A stretch of DNA of 64,000 bases from Callaeas wilsoni (GCA_013398955.1 VWPU01000830.1:62001-126000), one strand, 5' to 3'; counted from the stretch's first letter, positions 1-14,900 are shown. The notes: generated from the sequence alone by a model not told the origin. Translations and numbers: made by a program.

Positions 1-3000
1 TCACCTGAACCCACGAACACTAAAACTGACCACTTGCTACGAGACGCTGAGTTTTACAAATTAATGTGGGTCACGATCTGCCAAAGCCTTATTAAACTCC
101 ATTTATATGCATTATAAATTTCTTTCAGAGTCTTGTGGAAAAAATTACTTTTCCTGCAAAAAAAATAAAAATCTGTAAAATACAAACTTTTAGTGAATCA
201 TATTTGCCAGCTGCATGAAAGCCCACCAAGGATATTACTCTAACCACAGCAATCACGCTCTTGAAGATCAATATCCTAACAAAACTCACATCAGAAAAAT
301 AAATCGCTCCACCTAAAAGTTGTGGATTTTGCTTTGAAATCCATTTCCCTGCTCTGCCACATTCATTTCCCTGAATGAGCTTCAGTGTGAATGCAGCTTT
401 TTTGCAAGTCAGAGAAAAATGGCACAGTCATACAGAAAAACGTTCCCCAAAGGCTCCCTTGTGTGCAGGAGCATTAATAATAAGTTATCTCTACTGGAGG
501 CATTTCAACACGACACACCCCAGTGCCACTCCTGCTGGTGGCTTTTGGTTTGCTGGGTATTTTTGCTTTGTTTTTATAGCCACATAACCACTCCGCATTG
601 TCATCACCACTGTACTGGTCAATCACACGCAGAAAAAAAAGAAAAATCACCTTTTTCTCCAGTGTTACAGTACATGCACCATAGTGGAGGGATAATTAAC
701 GCACAACTCCCCTCATTTCCCTTGGAAAATTATTATGCTGGCTAATAAACCTTACAGTTATGAGGCTTTTATGAACTTACAAACCCTGCAGTAATTTCAA
801 GTACATCTGTGGTTTGTTCAGCTGTTTGAACACTTCTCACCTCAGTCACCCTTTCTCCCTGTGAACTCACACCCCAGAAACGCTCTGCATCAATGAAAAA
901 GAACTGTATGATTGAAAGTGTATGAGATTCCTGCACATTCACTCCTTCCATGACTAATTAGAGGGTTTGGGGATTCTTTCCTTTTCTGCTAAGTGGAGCT
1001 GTGCTGCCAGAGGCTGAGAACTGGGGACTTTGGTGCTTAACATGCTCTGGATTTTATTGTCTGATCTTCAGATGAACTATTTGAACCTTTAGTGGTTTAC
1101 TTTTACCAACTGTAAAACACAAGTAACAATCATCACCTACCTTTACGTGCCTTTGGATATTCCAGGGAAAACACCATCTCAAGGCCATGGGAATTTGCCA
1201 AACCTGTTGTACTGTGGGATCAACTTCTTCCTCCAACTTTCCACAAAAGTTCTTGCCATCAGGAAAGCAGGGAATGTAGAACATGCTGACAACCCTACCT
1301 TATTTCTTCCCATTAAAAAGGCTTAAAAGATAAATAACTACAAGTAATATTTTCCAAAACACTGCAAATAAACCCTGCACCAATTTCAGTAAAGACCATG
1401 TAAAACAGTAAAAAAAAAGAAGATGCTTGAATAAATATTTCTAAATAAAGAAAGAACTGTTCCACACAACAGCTTGTGTCAATCTATCCTTCTCCATCTG
1501 AAAATACCTGAGAAAACTGATGGAGATCATGAGTGTCCTGAGAACAAATGAGATCTGTAAGGCATCACCCCGTGATTCTTCCGAGGGGCATTTCCCTCCT
1601 GGGCTGCTGATGGGTTCCCCTTGGACATACAGTCAATAAACGTCCTGGAAAATACGTTTTCATTTCATGAATGATTTCCCTAACCAGTGTGAATGTGATG
1701 CTTGGCACTTTCAGTACTGTGAATAGCTGAGAAAAGTGCATCTACAAAAAAGCAGGAATGACATCAAACTCCTCCTCACTGACACATGGGGGTATTCCTG
1801 AATTCAGAACACACACCAATGACCAGCACATTTGGGGACCTGAAAACATCTGTAATGCCAACTGAACAAGTCCAGCTGCATCACTTAGCTGATACTTAAT
1901 GCAAAGAAACACACTGTGCTACGTCTCTTCCCTGGCATTTACTCCATGTAACAGTTTTTTTGTTCCGTATTTTTCCAATCACAATTTCAAAAAATGAACC
2001 AACAGAACAAAATGAATGTCAAACACAAAACACCACGTCTCCAGTACATACTCAGCAACATTATTCCTCTTTGAATTGGGAGATGTGCTTTCATGGTGGC
2101 TCATGACATCAAAAAACGAGAGAGAAACAGCATTTCTACCAATAAAATATTTTTTTCTTCACTATCCCACACTCTGGCAAAGCATTTTAAGAGATTCTAA
2201 GTCATTGCAATAACACCCATCACAGGAAGGAAATGAAGCTCTATTCAGCATTGCACATCTATATTCTAGTGCATACAAAAATCATACAGCACTCCTCAAT
2301 ATATTTTCAGAATACTTGGCAACAATGCATTAAATATAATCATGGCTGCATGTTGGCTCTTTATTCCTATACTCAGAGGTGGAAGACTTATGAAGTGGTG
2401 TCTTTCATCTTCTGAAGCTTGCAGGAGCCTTTTTTTCCTTTAAGTATACACATTACAAGGTTTGCAGAGGGTAAAGTCAACAAACTGTGCCCAGCAGCTG
2501 GAATATAGAGCAGAGAAACCAGTTCCTGTTGGGGCTGAGTCTCCCGCTCCAGATTAGTCACCAAGAACGCTGAGCCCTCAGACAGAGGCACTTTGTTCTC
2601 ATCCCAGAAAATCCCAGCGCACCCTGGGAAGCTCACACTCACAGAGGCCTCATCACAGAGTTTTACAGTTGTGTTTAGGGCTTGTTTTAAAGCTGGGAAA
2701 TTCACAATGACCTGAAACGCTACAAGCCAGCGTTCTGCTCTCAGTGCTAAGCTGGGCTGTCTCTCAATGCTCAGAGCAGTCCAGGCTGCTGAGATTTACA
2801 GAGGCCTGGGACACAACTTTATCTACAGTGCACATCAGACAAGAGCTTGAGCTGATAATCAACCCTATAAAAGCTTTTTATACGCATATAAAATAGATTA
2901 ACTCCCCATACCATGGGCTGCCTTGAACATTTCCTGATCTATATTTACATTTCTTTGGCCTGGTGAAGAGAAAGTCAGCACAACATAGAAAGGTCCTTAT

Positions 3001-3744
3001 TTATACCCCACAGAACCCGTACCTTTGGGAGAAAGTATACTGAAGTTCACATACCTACTCAAGGAGAGCAGTGTTGAGTGACGAGCTGGTATTGCTGCTC
3101 TCACTTCTGCTTTTCAACTGGTCTTCTATTAGAGCAAGAGTTTATCACATCAGCTTAGAACATTACAGCGGGTGAAAATCATCCCTTTCACTAGAAGAAA
3201 AAAAAGACATCCAAATTAATTAAGAAAAGTTTTGTATCAGATCAGTTAGAAATTCCCACCATGAGAAGCAGCTTCATTTACTGCTCTCATATGTGAGCAA
3301 AATTGAAGGATCTGACTTGAAAAAAAAAAGTTTATGTATTCTTCCTGCTGCACAAGCATGGCTGAATTTGCTTTATCTGACACTTAGAGAAAGGATGATA
3401 ACATTCTCTTGTCCACACAGAAGGATGTCCCCTTCATAGAAGACCAACTCACACCTGAAGATCTCTAGTCCATGACTGGGATTCAGTCCTGATCAAGCAG
3501 TTAACTTAAGCAAACTTGTCACCTTGGAAGGAAGGGCCATAGCACATCCAGTCCTTTACACACAAAATGTCTCTTCTCCAGCTCCTTGCCTCATTTTAAG
3601 TCCAACCTTAACACAAGATGAAGGCTGAGCTTTCAGAGCCAGGAGGAAGCAATTCAAAGATGTATCCAGCACATGAAAGCTTCCAGGGAAAAACTGAAGG
3701 CTCTGTAGCAATCTCTCACCTCTTTAGGAAAGAGAATGTAGGGT
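1..3744. other. intergenic, no gene recognised
   Basis: AT-rich sequence with short A and T runs and only short unrelated reading frames on both strands. No splice-flanked frame, repeat family or RNA gene is recognisable here. Confidence 0.6.
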
Positions 3745-4510
3745 TTGCCCAAAAATAAAAGTTTAATGGCAGTTATTTTACACGGTGTCAGAGTGAGCCA
3801 CACGCTAATCATCTGCTGGACTGAAATTCAAGACATTTCGATGCTCAGCACTGACCTGCAAGGCACAGGCCAAAGTCATACCTTCAACAACATCTTGCTA
3901 TTAGGTTTTTATAAGGGTTATGCAGCAGAGCAATGTACAGCACGCATGCTTTTCAGGGAGGCAGGGAATTTTTGGAAACCAAAAGCTTCCTGTGATACCA
4001 GATGGGATCAGCTTACAATGTTCCAGACCTCGCAGTCAGCAGGAGCTGCGTGTGCCCTACAAGAGACCTCGAGGCAGATTTCAGTGCTTGCTAGAGACCT
4101 TCCTCTCTGCACCAGCACAACACAAACACACCAAAGCAGAGTTGGGTGTCCCCAGAACAGCACTTGGGCGAGATCAGAGGATGCCAGCAGACTTGCTGCT
4201 CCTGCAGTCCCAGCAGAAGGGTGTGCCAGGGACAGACAGACTGTGGGAAGCAATGCCTGCAGCAAAGGGGCTTCCAACCAGAGCACCTTGGCCATGCTGC
4301 AAGAGAGTAACATGGTGCTTTCCCACATGGTCAGCCAGCTCTCCCGGCCAGCAGGACAGAGATGCAGCAGAAACATCTTCCTTTCAAAGGATTACGCCTT
4401 GCTCTGGAGAGGTTTGTAATTTTTGGCAGTCTCCGAATGGGCTGTGCGAAGGGAAAAGGAACCTCTCTGCTCCCTCTCCCACACTGCAGCCACGCAAGGC
4501 CCAGCCATAA
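3745..4510 (+). other. block with long open frames in three phases, unrecognised
   Basis: This stretch is GC-richer than its surroundings. One plus frame is open from an ATG at 3,766 to a stop ending 4,419 (217 codons). A second plus frame overlaps it (3,920-4,510) and a minus frame also overlaps (4,008-4,376). The predicted peptides are low in recognisable structure, with no membrane segment or domain motif I know, and the ATG lacks the favoured purine at -3. Simultaneous openness in several frames points to stop-poor composition more than to coding selection, but a lineage-specific transcript or an old retrocopy cannot be excluded. Confidence 0.2.
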
Positions 4511-7500
4511 CGTAGCTCTTAATAAAAAGGCACAGATGTGCCCTGTAGGCACTTAAAAGACTAAAAGAAAAAAAAAAAAGAAACAAAATGTTCCTGTGTG
4601 TTTCATAAATCGGTATATAAGCATAATGCAACGTACTATCCTAGAGAGAAAATGAAATATCTTAAAAAGTATTGAATCCTTGGTGAATTTTCTCAGTGGA
4701 TCGGCATGAAGCTGTTTAGCCCAGATGTTTCCATAATTCTGATGCATTAGGAGCTGCACGGCACCGTGGCCAAGTGTTAACACAGTGAACTGTAATGTAA
4801 AACATGTAAAGATCCTGGCTTCCACAGTTATTGGAAGTTTTCACTCTAACCACTCTGCTTCCTTAAGCAGCTATATTTTCTTTACAATATGCACTTATAT
4901 TTTAATGCACATGGAAGAAGAACTAAAGCATTCCCCTCTCCCCTGTCAAAACCTAATTCTGTACGTTCTCTGGAAGAACACACAGGGGCCAACGAGAGAC
5001 TGACACGGAGTCTTTCAGAAATGGGAATCTCGCCTCTGAACAGCAAATCTCACACTGAAGGCAAAGGCAGGGCCAGCGAGGCACAGCTGGGTACCACATG
5101 AGCAGGTGAAGAAGTGATGGTGAGATTTCTGATGACAACCTGGTGTCCAAAAGACAGACTGTCTCACTGCAAGGCTCTCGTTTGCATCTGTAATGGATTT
5201 AGGGATTTGTAGAGGTAGTTTTAAAGATATCCAAGCAGGTGCAATGTGTATGTTGGAATGGCCTGACTGAGTGAAGAAGCAATAATGGGAATATGAAGCA
5301 GCACAAAGAAAGGTAACAGCATGTGCTTAGAAGAATGTGAGGTAAGGAGTGCAAAGAAGTAATTGGCGGTCTCTACAGAAGAGCAATGCAATGGAATACC
5401 TTACATTCAGAGTTCATTTGGAAAAATCATTGTCACTATAACTTAATTATTCAAAAGAGTTTAAAATATTTCAGAGATTATTTCTTCATGATCTACCTGC
5501 CAGGATGGGACCTGAGAGTTATGCGATTCTTTGAGACCTCGTTATCTTAAAAGCACAGAACACAATCCTAAATTAATGAAAATTAACTCCTGCTACAGGC
5601 CTCAACCTCCAGTCACAACACTCTTTTCATGTGAGTACTTCCTGGAACAGACCTTACACTCAGACAGAAAAAACAGGTGTGAGAGGTGCAGTAACTTCCA
5701 TTTCTTGGAACAAAAAAATGCTGAAACTTCATTTAGGCATGGAGTTTCTCATGCCTTTTCAAGGCAAATAAATGTTACTCAGGTTTAGGCCGTGTAGAGC
5801 ATATTGGTGCAATTCACCATGGAATATTACCCTGATATTCCACTAACACACCGATTATCCTCCAGAGAAAAGCAGGCCGTGGAGGCCTTGTTTCACTTCT
5901 ACACAGCAGAAGTTTAGTAACCAAAATTTCCTGTATGCTACTGTCAATCGTTCTGCCTTTCCCCCCCACCCAACGGCTACACAGCAACTTGTCCTTCAAC
6001 TGTACTTCCCAGTATAACAACTTCAATTCACATTACTGGCTGCTACTTTTATTTAAAAATATTACAGGACTCCCAGTTAGTGAGAAGAAAAGCTTGCATT
6101 TCAAAAACTGAGTTTGCAAAGCCATAGCAGGTGGCAGAATTTCTCCTCCTATGTAACAGAGCTTAATCCCAAACCTTAAATTACTCCTGGCTGATTTAAA
6201 CCATTCTGGTTCTTTTTCAGTTGGATACAGTCCTTGATAGCTGTTGGACAAAAGCTGATGACATCCATAACCGCTAGATAGCTCTCTTCTCTTTAACAGC
6301 CACAGGATTATCATCTAGGCAGGGAAAAAGTCAAACACCAGCTTGTACAAGATTATTCTACATTGTTTCTAAATTACTGCTGTACAATTTAAAAGCGAAT
6401 TCTCCTATCATCCATTTCATCCTTATCGGTTTGCCAGCTCAGAGGTTAAATGAAGCAAATATCATGTTACGTTCCTTTAAATCATAATAAATTGGGAAAG
6501 GAAAACATATGAGGTAGTGAAAAAGAGAGGTACAGTCTGGAGATAATTTAAATATGAAAATATTGTCAAATAACCATTATTGTCATGTTAAAATAAACAT
6601 TTGAACACAAAACTCCCAGATAACTAATGACCAGAATATTGTAACAATTACTTCTTTTCTAAAACATTTTTTGAAAACTGTGACCAAAATTCAGAATAAA
6701 GAAAGTACTAATAATCAAAATGCACATTTGCCTTGGGTTTAACTCACTTCCTCCTCTTTCACTCTTCCTGTATGAGCTTTAAGAAATAAAAGGACTTTTT
6801 CTCCATTTCAAGTACAATACAATAGTGAAGTAACAGCTTAAAAATTGCATTACTCACCAAGATTCTGCAAATGCTGGCATCTCAATTCTCTTCTTCTATG
6901 GAATTACTAACAAGACCATTGCCTGTCTCTCTCCAAATAATAAACAGTAAGGACCCCATCAGAAATGATCACTTGGATTATCCAGTTTTTACACTTCATT
7001 TTGTAGAATGACTCCCTTCCTGTATAATTTTCAGTGATGTTTAACTAGCTCCCAAATGGCTCACAGTGTCCACTTTGCTTAACTAGCTTCATTTTTCCCC
7101 CTAATTGTTCCAGCAAAATTTTCCTGACATATAACCCAAACTTCTCTTTTTCTGGGTGTCTGCAAAATGTCTGCAGAGGAGCAACAACAGCTCCAAGAGC
7201 TGAGCTGAGAGAAGCTAATTCACTAATACGTAATAGAATGTGTCACCCAAAAGCACTGGGAGAGAAATAATTCATCACAACTCATAAACTCTGCTATTGC
7301 TCTGTCCACCATAATCAGGACCAAAACCTTTGATATTCTCTCCTAAGGAACGAACAAAACTTCGTGTGACTCAAACATATTTACATGATCTGTAGGCTCT
7401 GCTGTTTTGATGATCAGCAAGCCTGTAGATTGGCCAGTCCATAAAATCTTGTATTTATTTTCAGTCTTTAAACACAGCATATCCTTGAGTTTGGTGCTTT

Positions 7501-8525
7501 CTGAAAGAAATTTTCTCTTTACTTGGTTGTAAGAGCAGAAATGTTCTGCTGAGTTGTTGTCAATTCTTTTCTATGGTGTTTCTTGCTTTGCTCACAAAAA
7601 ACAAAGAAAGAAAGGATAGCAGTGATTTTGTTATGAAGAAAAGACTCCTCAGAGCACAGGCATGGAAATGCCATTTATTAGTGTAAAAACACAGGGAATG
7701 AGAACAATTGCAGGGCTCCAGTTTCAGTGCCTGTGCAGAGGTTTAGCTACAGTTGGTCCTGTCTCAAGTGGGGTCAGCTCTGGCCCTATTTTAATGATTC
7801 TATGGTACTTCTTTAACAATATCTACCTTTTTTTGACATGGGGAACCGCAGCACTGATACCCAGAGATGAAGACTGGTGCCATCAGATGTTGCTGGGGAC
7901 AGCTTTCCACAAACTATCGATCTGCTTTTGCCACTCCGAGGACTTAGAGTATCACTTCCTATTTGGCAAGGCAACACTAGCATTCATTATATCCATTTAC
8001 ACCAGCAACAGCCATTTTTGAGAGACTTCAGGATCAATTTTTGATGGATTAGCTGTAATATTAGATCAGATGCAGAATGTTTAAAGTTTAAAAGCATTAT
8101 TCCAATGTGGTCTTGCAATACATTGTTAAGAATACATTGTTGTAATAACTCCCCCCAAGTTCCATTAGGGCTGTGGGTTATAAAATATTTGCAATTAGAC
8201 GTGGGGCTACGTGTCAGAGGTGCTCTCTTTCTCTCAGACAGACCAGCAGAGAAGGCTGATTTCATACACCAGGCTCTACTCATTGCAAATCCGTGCCTGT
8301 CACAGAGATTTCGTACGGTGATGGACGGACTCACACAACAATGCAGCCAAACACCAAGTTATGATTCTTCATATTTGACGTGTCTTCATTTCCTCTTCCT
8401 TACCCCTGCACCCTCAGGGACTCTGCAGATCCACTAGGAGATTGCTCACCTGGAATACAAAACCCAGGGCCTCCGCCTACAAACTCTATTTATTGACTGC
8501 ACTTCTGTAAAGCTTCTGGGGGTGG
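4511..8525. other. intergenic, no gene recognised
   Basis: AT-rich non-coding sequence with an A-rich run near 4,567-4,580 and an imperfectly repeat-like motif near 7,793 (see rejected items). No supported gene, RNA or mobile element. Confidence 0.55.
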
Positions 8526-8964
8526 TTGCTCACATTCCACCCCCCACCCCTAATCTTTTCTTCATACCCTTGCTCTGTCCTAGCTACCGTGTCACTCCTT
8601 TTCCTGGCCTTCCCAGCTGCCTTTCTTGCAGTCCCACAAAACCACGTGAGATGTAACAAGAACAAGCTGCTCTCCTTGCTCAGCATTCGATTGTGTCCCT
8701 TCCCCATTCAAACCCACCTGCCAGATGCTCATCTGCTACCACATAAAATTTGTCCCATGTCAAAACTTCTTTCCCCTACCATTCATCCCAACTGACAAGC
8801 TTTGCACTGGCCTATCCCTCCCAATCCATCACCAGGCATTACCCTGTCCGTCTGTTTGTCACACTGCTCCACAACCACTCCATGTGTCTTTCCCCACACA
8901 GAGCTCATGCCAGACACACACGTATCTTTTAAAGACACTTTCAAAGCCCTGTGACAAGCAATGA
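8526..8964 (+). repeat. C-rich, strand-asymmetric low-complexity tract
   Basis: About 440 bp in which the plus strand is strongly pyrimidine-rich, with C far exceeding G (runs such as CCACCCCCCACCCC near 8,538). Several plus frames stay open simply because purine-rich stop codons are scarce. No known repeat family is recognised. Confidence 0.45.
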
Positions 8965-11900
8965 CTAAAATGGGCTTGTATCCATCCTATAAGGCTCTTC
9001 TTACTAATTAAGGGACAGAATACACTTCAAGATGTGCAACTGCTCTCCATGTGGAAGCCATTCCTTTAGATACCACCCTCCTGGCAGGAAAGCACTGAAG
9101 CCCAGACACTCTGTAGCTTTTCCACACCCCAAACAGGCACCTAAGTCACCAACAGGATGCACAAGGCACAGGGAAAGCTCCAAAACAGACACAAACCAGC
9201 TTATTTGCCATTCAAGAAATGTCAATGTTGTACTTCTTAGATAGAAGCAGCCTCGCACATCTTCTGGGAAAAAAAAAAAAAACTAAACCAAAGAAACCCC
9301 AAACAGATCATTTAATGATTTGAAAATATCTGCTGTAATGCACTCCTTTGTTTTTGAATAGGGTTTCCTGAGCTACAAACTGTGCTGCCCCTCCAAAGTC
9401 CATCTCATGCTGTTCATGGTGGTGCCTGCTGCAGCAGGCTGTCATTTTTGGCAGAAGGAAATTCATCCATACTGGCCCACGCACACAATCACTGTTCTAA
9501 AAGGTGACCGCAGTTAGTTACTCATGCAAAATAAAGCAACAAGATAATTATGACCTTACTTATAAAACGATGATGTAAGGACTGGAGAACAGGCTTTCTA
9601 GCTCTCTAGCCTCCAAGACTGGAAAAATGTTGCTCAGGGACCTCCAGGTTTTCACCCTTTCAAAGCACACGCTTGAATTTCCTAGAACACAGCAGATGTG
9701 AAACAACATTGAAACCTTTTTTCTCCCTGTTGCAAACATATAATAACCAGCAGAAGTAAACTATGCCTACTGAACCATTTCTAAATGCTCATACCTCGAA
9801 TGTAGCCTTTAGCACACTGAGAATTACATAACTGAAAACTCTAAGTCAGCTTTGAAAGGAATAAATGATGTGGAGTTAATAATAGCAAGCAAACAAAACA
9901 GAAAATGCAGAACAAGCTACTGTACGGAATCTGCTGCTTTCATAGTACATAAAGGAACTCTTTTTTTCTAATGTAAGCACCACTGTCACAAAACATCTAC
10001 ATGGTAATGCCAGAGGAATACAAAATTCAGTGGTCTGTCTACGAAACCAGCCTTGTCATTAAAGCTGTCTTTAACTGTGGGGTCAATCAAAAATGTAGTT
10101 GTTCAGTTCATTGTGTGGACTGAGGGAGCAAAGGTGGAAAAAAGAGACCACATTCCTTTGTATTATGCAACAAGTGCTGCCTGCGGTTAAGGAGGTGACA
10201 CTGAGCCAGATGAGCAACTGGTACAGGCTGAGACCCAGACTGCAAATCCCCAAAATCTGTGGAGGTTACAGGTGTGCAGCATCCTGACAAAAACAGTGTT
10301 TTTCAAGCCACCAAGCACAAGGAAGTTTCAAAAGCATCCCAGTAGTTCCAAGCACATGAAAGCAAACCATGTCAGACATATTTTACTCTTCAGGAAAACC
10401 TGTGTTTGAAACAATGGACTCTTGGGGATCCCTTCTAAAAGCTTCCTAAGGGGAGATCCAAAGTCTGCTTCACAACTAAAACTGATACAATCAGCTGTTC
10501 CCAAGGCTAATACAACATTGGTCATCTCTTTTGACTCAACTGCTCATATCTTTCAAATACATGCAGATTATACTCGTATTATACTCATATACAATTGTTT
10601 GGGAAATAGTCGCCAGAAACAAACTGTTTTCATAAATCAGTTTGCTCAGTCTCTACATAATTTTTGGTTTTGTCCCCAAAATTGCAGAACTGCAGAGAAT
10701 TTCAAAGCAATTCTGAAAACTGTAAAAGGTTTAAGAAACAGACATTACCCTTCATCTAGAGGAAGCCCAAGTACACAGAGCAGCTATCCTTTGGTGGCAT
10801 AAAACATCACTTGCAGTTCCTCTGCAGCAAGTACACCCGAAAAGCACAACACAGGATGTGTGGTACAGCTATAAGCAAAAGAGTTAATTCCATCTGCAAG
10901 TCATTAAGTACTTTGGTTTTCAAATAAAATGAACTTTTTATCAAGAAACCAGCCATTCCACTGCAAGAGCCACCGAACACCCATTATTAATTGCATAGCA
11001 TTATCTCATCAAGGCCTTGCTTAAAGCTGACCCCAGTCCAGCCAGCGCAATGCTCTGCTTTGCTTGCCCACACCATGTCTGCAAGCCTGCTCTAAGCCTT
11101 GTCTCACAAGCTCCATGAGTCTGTGCCCAAAGCAAACAATAAATTTCGTATCTGTTTATAAAGGGAAGAACCCAGAGAACAAATTGCTACTCACTCCTCA
11201 ACAAACAATAACCCTTTCTGTCCTTGGTATGCTGACACAACTTTTATAAATACCCTCTTCTTTTTGAGGGTGACCAAAACCAGTGCCCTGAGGGCCCAGA
11301 GATAATGCCAGAGAAAAGAGGTGAATAATGGGAAGATTTTCTTCTGTACCATTTCCACCACATCATTTATGAGGCTTTTTGGAATTAATCAGATATGTCT
11401 GACTAGAGTAACAAGACATAACTAAACTAATGGTGAGTCAGTGGTTCAACTCATTTTATAGTTTTCCTTTGGCCCGTAAGAAGATTTTAATACAACACCA
11501 CTCAGGTTAATTTCTAATTTCTAAGAGATGTCTCTCTTCTTCCTTCATTCAGTATCTTCTGGCAATCAAACCCTAGTGCCTCACACCACTAAAAGTTTTA
11601 CAACATTTCAGGACGGCTGCGGTCATAAAAACAGGAATTTCTCATCATATCATAGGAGGTGTAAGAGAGCTCATTTGGTGTAATTTCTCACCTGAAAACG
11701 TGAAAATAGGTCACATCAACAAGAAAGTGAGATCCTTACCACGTGTTCTGTAAAGCCCTATAGGCACAAGATGAGTACATCCAGCCAGAGAGCCATGGGC
11801 AGTGTGAGTGCAGCTATCAGCTCTTTAAGGGAAATTCGCCTGGAGACAGTCATGCCAAGCACCTGAACCCACTTCAGTGGTGGAAGTGGACACATATGCT

Positions 11901-14900
11901 TGGGGACTTCATGTCCTTTCTGAGTAACGCTCACTTATGATACAGGAACGGACAGCAAACTCTGAGGAAGACTGCACTAAGCGCTGGGATTTGGGGGAGC
12001 TCAGCCTGTTGTGGGTTAGCAATGCACACAAGCTCTATACTCAGCTTGTTGATGCACAGATGAGAAGTCAGGACGTTCAAGTGATCTGGCATAAATAAAG
12101 GTTTCTGTGTCACAGCTGCTTGCTTTGGTAGTACTTACATGAAAAGGCCTAATGAAAAGTTAAGTGAATAATGCTGCACACTGGAAAAAGTACTCCTTTT
12201 GACAAAGTGATTAACTAGAAAGCCTCCACCAGCGCTCCTTGGATGCATTCCCAGGAAAGTCTCTCGTGTTCCTGCTATTCCTCATCCTAGATAAATAAAT
12301 GAATACAAAACATTACTCAAACATAGAGAAAGTTGTTTTCAGCAATTGATAGGAAGTGTTTTGATAACAGTGTACTTAGTATTAAAAATACACATATCTC
12401 AGCATTTACAGAGAGAGCACTATTTCTCATGCTGTATTTGCTCTCATCTTAAAGCATTTCAAAGTCATTCAGCTGTGAAAAGCAGATGAATATATGATAC
12501 TGCAGAAAACCTTACTTTTAAAATACTTTTTTTCTCTATCCATATTCCTTCATAATAACTTGTGATGTTTATGAAAAATAATTTCATTTTAAGCAACCGT
12601 GGTTTGTAAATATTCAAATCAATTCACACTTCAGTGCTTTTATAGGACTTAAACCCACTTTTTCCATGAGGTATTATACTTGTTACCTGGAAGCACAAGC
12701 TGTGTCAACATTTGATCCAAAAGGCAATCAACATCAGTCAAAAGAAAAGGAAACCACACAGCCCCCCTAGATATTGCAATTACAGAAACTTGTGGGCTTG
12801 TAGGCTGTAAAAGCTGCCCAAGATGAAAATGGGGGAGGGAGTGAGACGCAAAAAAAGGATTTAATGCGAAATGAAAGAGGAAAGACTACAGAAAAGGAGA
12901 AGAAAGAAGTGAACATTTAGAAGAAAAGAGAGCTCTGGCAATTTACAAGCAGAAAGCCTTCCAGGAGAGATGTAGAAAATTTGGCACCAGAACTTGAAAG
13001 AAAAGCTCCAGTGGGACTGAGACTGGGAGGAAAGGCAAAGAGAGAGGGAGAGATGAGCTGTAGTGCTGGCTGGCCACAACACAAAGACCCTCCCAGCCAC
13101 ATGTTTTGTCATGGCTAGCAGGCAATGCAGATAAATACAGATCACAGTTTGTGGAGTGAAGCCTCTGCAGTTCTTACAGAAGAATCTAAATTAAGTTAGG
13201 AGGTTTTAATTCCAATTATATCTCTAATTTTAGAGCTGGAACAATGGTCTAGGTGTATTTGATGGTCCTGCTCTTACGCATCACTTGCACGGCCAGGGAG
13301 ATGCAGAATCTCCACTGTGCCATTATGCATTTGGCATGCTGGAACTGAAGATGCCTGCCTACACTGAGTGAACTAGTGGGTACTCTGGCCTGCCAAAATG
13401 CTCAACAGCCAAATTAGCGTGCAATGAGTTCTCAGAAGTGGCAACTGAAAACGTGGACAGAGCTGGGATTTGGGTTCCTTTACCAGAAAATTCAGACATT
13501 CGAACCCCAAGACTCCATAATGTACCTAAGAGTGATGAAGCTGAATGGCCAGGGATAAATCTGTGGGATTGTGGTTCTAGCTAGCTTCATACAGTCCTGC
13601 ACAGTTATGCTGAGCTACCTAAGGCGTGCAGAGCTGCAGGCAGTCAGCCTTCCCCTAAACACAAGATGCCAGGTTTGTTTCTGCTGGTACCCCTCCCTCC
13701 TCTCGCTGGTGTTTCTGTTCTGTTGCTGGCAGTGTGCTCAAAGCAACCTCACTTTAAAATGCGCTTTTCCTGCACAGTTTTATCGGCTGTCCTGAGGGTG
13801 TTTCTGATGAGCATTTTGCTCTGTGGCTCAGACAATGATGCCATGTGTTGCATGGGTGCCTGGGAGGAATTTATTCCCCTGTAGTTCAGTAGCCCTTCAT
13901 TCCATGATCTCAGGACACGCTGTTTCTCTCTGCCACAGCGGAACGGTGGAAATTACATCTCCCTCTGTGTTTAGGTTGCTAAAGCTCATAAAAACATGGC
14001 TGTGTTACGAACAGAACATTCCTGTAACTTCACAAGAAAGAATTGTTTTCTTCCTGGCTCCTCTTCAGAGCTCAGTGGTTAACAGGGCCAGGCTGCCTCT
14101 TCTGAACACAGGAGATATTACCAGAGCTCTTGGCCATGTAGCACAAGAACTTCTGCCCAATCTGAATCAAGAAACATACTGTCTTTTGCAGGGAAAGAAA
14201 CATGATGGTAAAGTCTCACTTGGCTCTTTTCAGTCGAGCTGACAAGCTGTTGCAGGCTGAGTGACTGTAGGCTGAACAAGCTGGCAGGAAAAGAACAGTG
14301 TTTTTCAAGCTGGACTCTGTAGCCAAGTCTGATGGGTAGCATAACAGACTGTATCGCCTCCAGTCAGAATAAAATCCAGAAAAAAACCACAACAAACCAC
14401 AGCATGCAGTCATCAAATCTATTCATATGTTCAGGACTGGCTGCATAATCAAAAGAAAATTACTTCATTGGGCTCACAGCCCAATAACAAGCTGGAAGAG
14501 GTGAGACTATTTCTTGGATTTAATTGAAGGCAATTGGGATGACATCTCTAACCCCATAAAGCTGATATTCCTTGAACAGTTCATGATTACTTTTTTGTTT
14601 ACCATAATCCTGAAAATGTCACAACACAAAGTAAATCCAGAAAACAAATGATGCTGCCATCATATAGAACCTACACATTTAAAAAATAATAATTTCCCTA
14701 ACTTTAAACATAGCCAACACTTTTTATTGGCAAAATTATTTTCCAGTCCACAGTGTTTGTCCTGATTCAACAGGCATCTGTGTTTTAACCAAGTATTCTT
14801 TCATCTCATGACTGTTATTTAAGTTTTAATGAATTAGGGTGTTTACACCACACTTTGACTCCTTGGCTGAGGCAATACCATTAAGCAAGTGTACTCTTTC

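Noticed and set aside
7785..7830. CR1-like 3' terminal motif (AATGATTCTATG)
   Set aside because: Only a single copy of the octamer-type terminal repeat is present and the preceding sequence does not read like CR1, so a chance match cannot be excluded.
12861..13145. Minus-strand frames with signal-peptide-like hydrophobic runs
   Set aside because: They lie over a purine-rich plus-strand tract, which yields Leu/Ser/Phe-rich pseudo-peptides in all minus frames.
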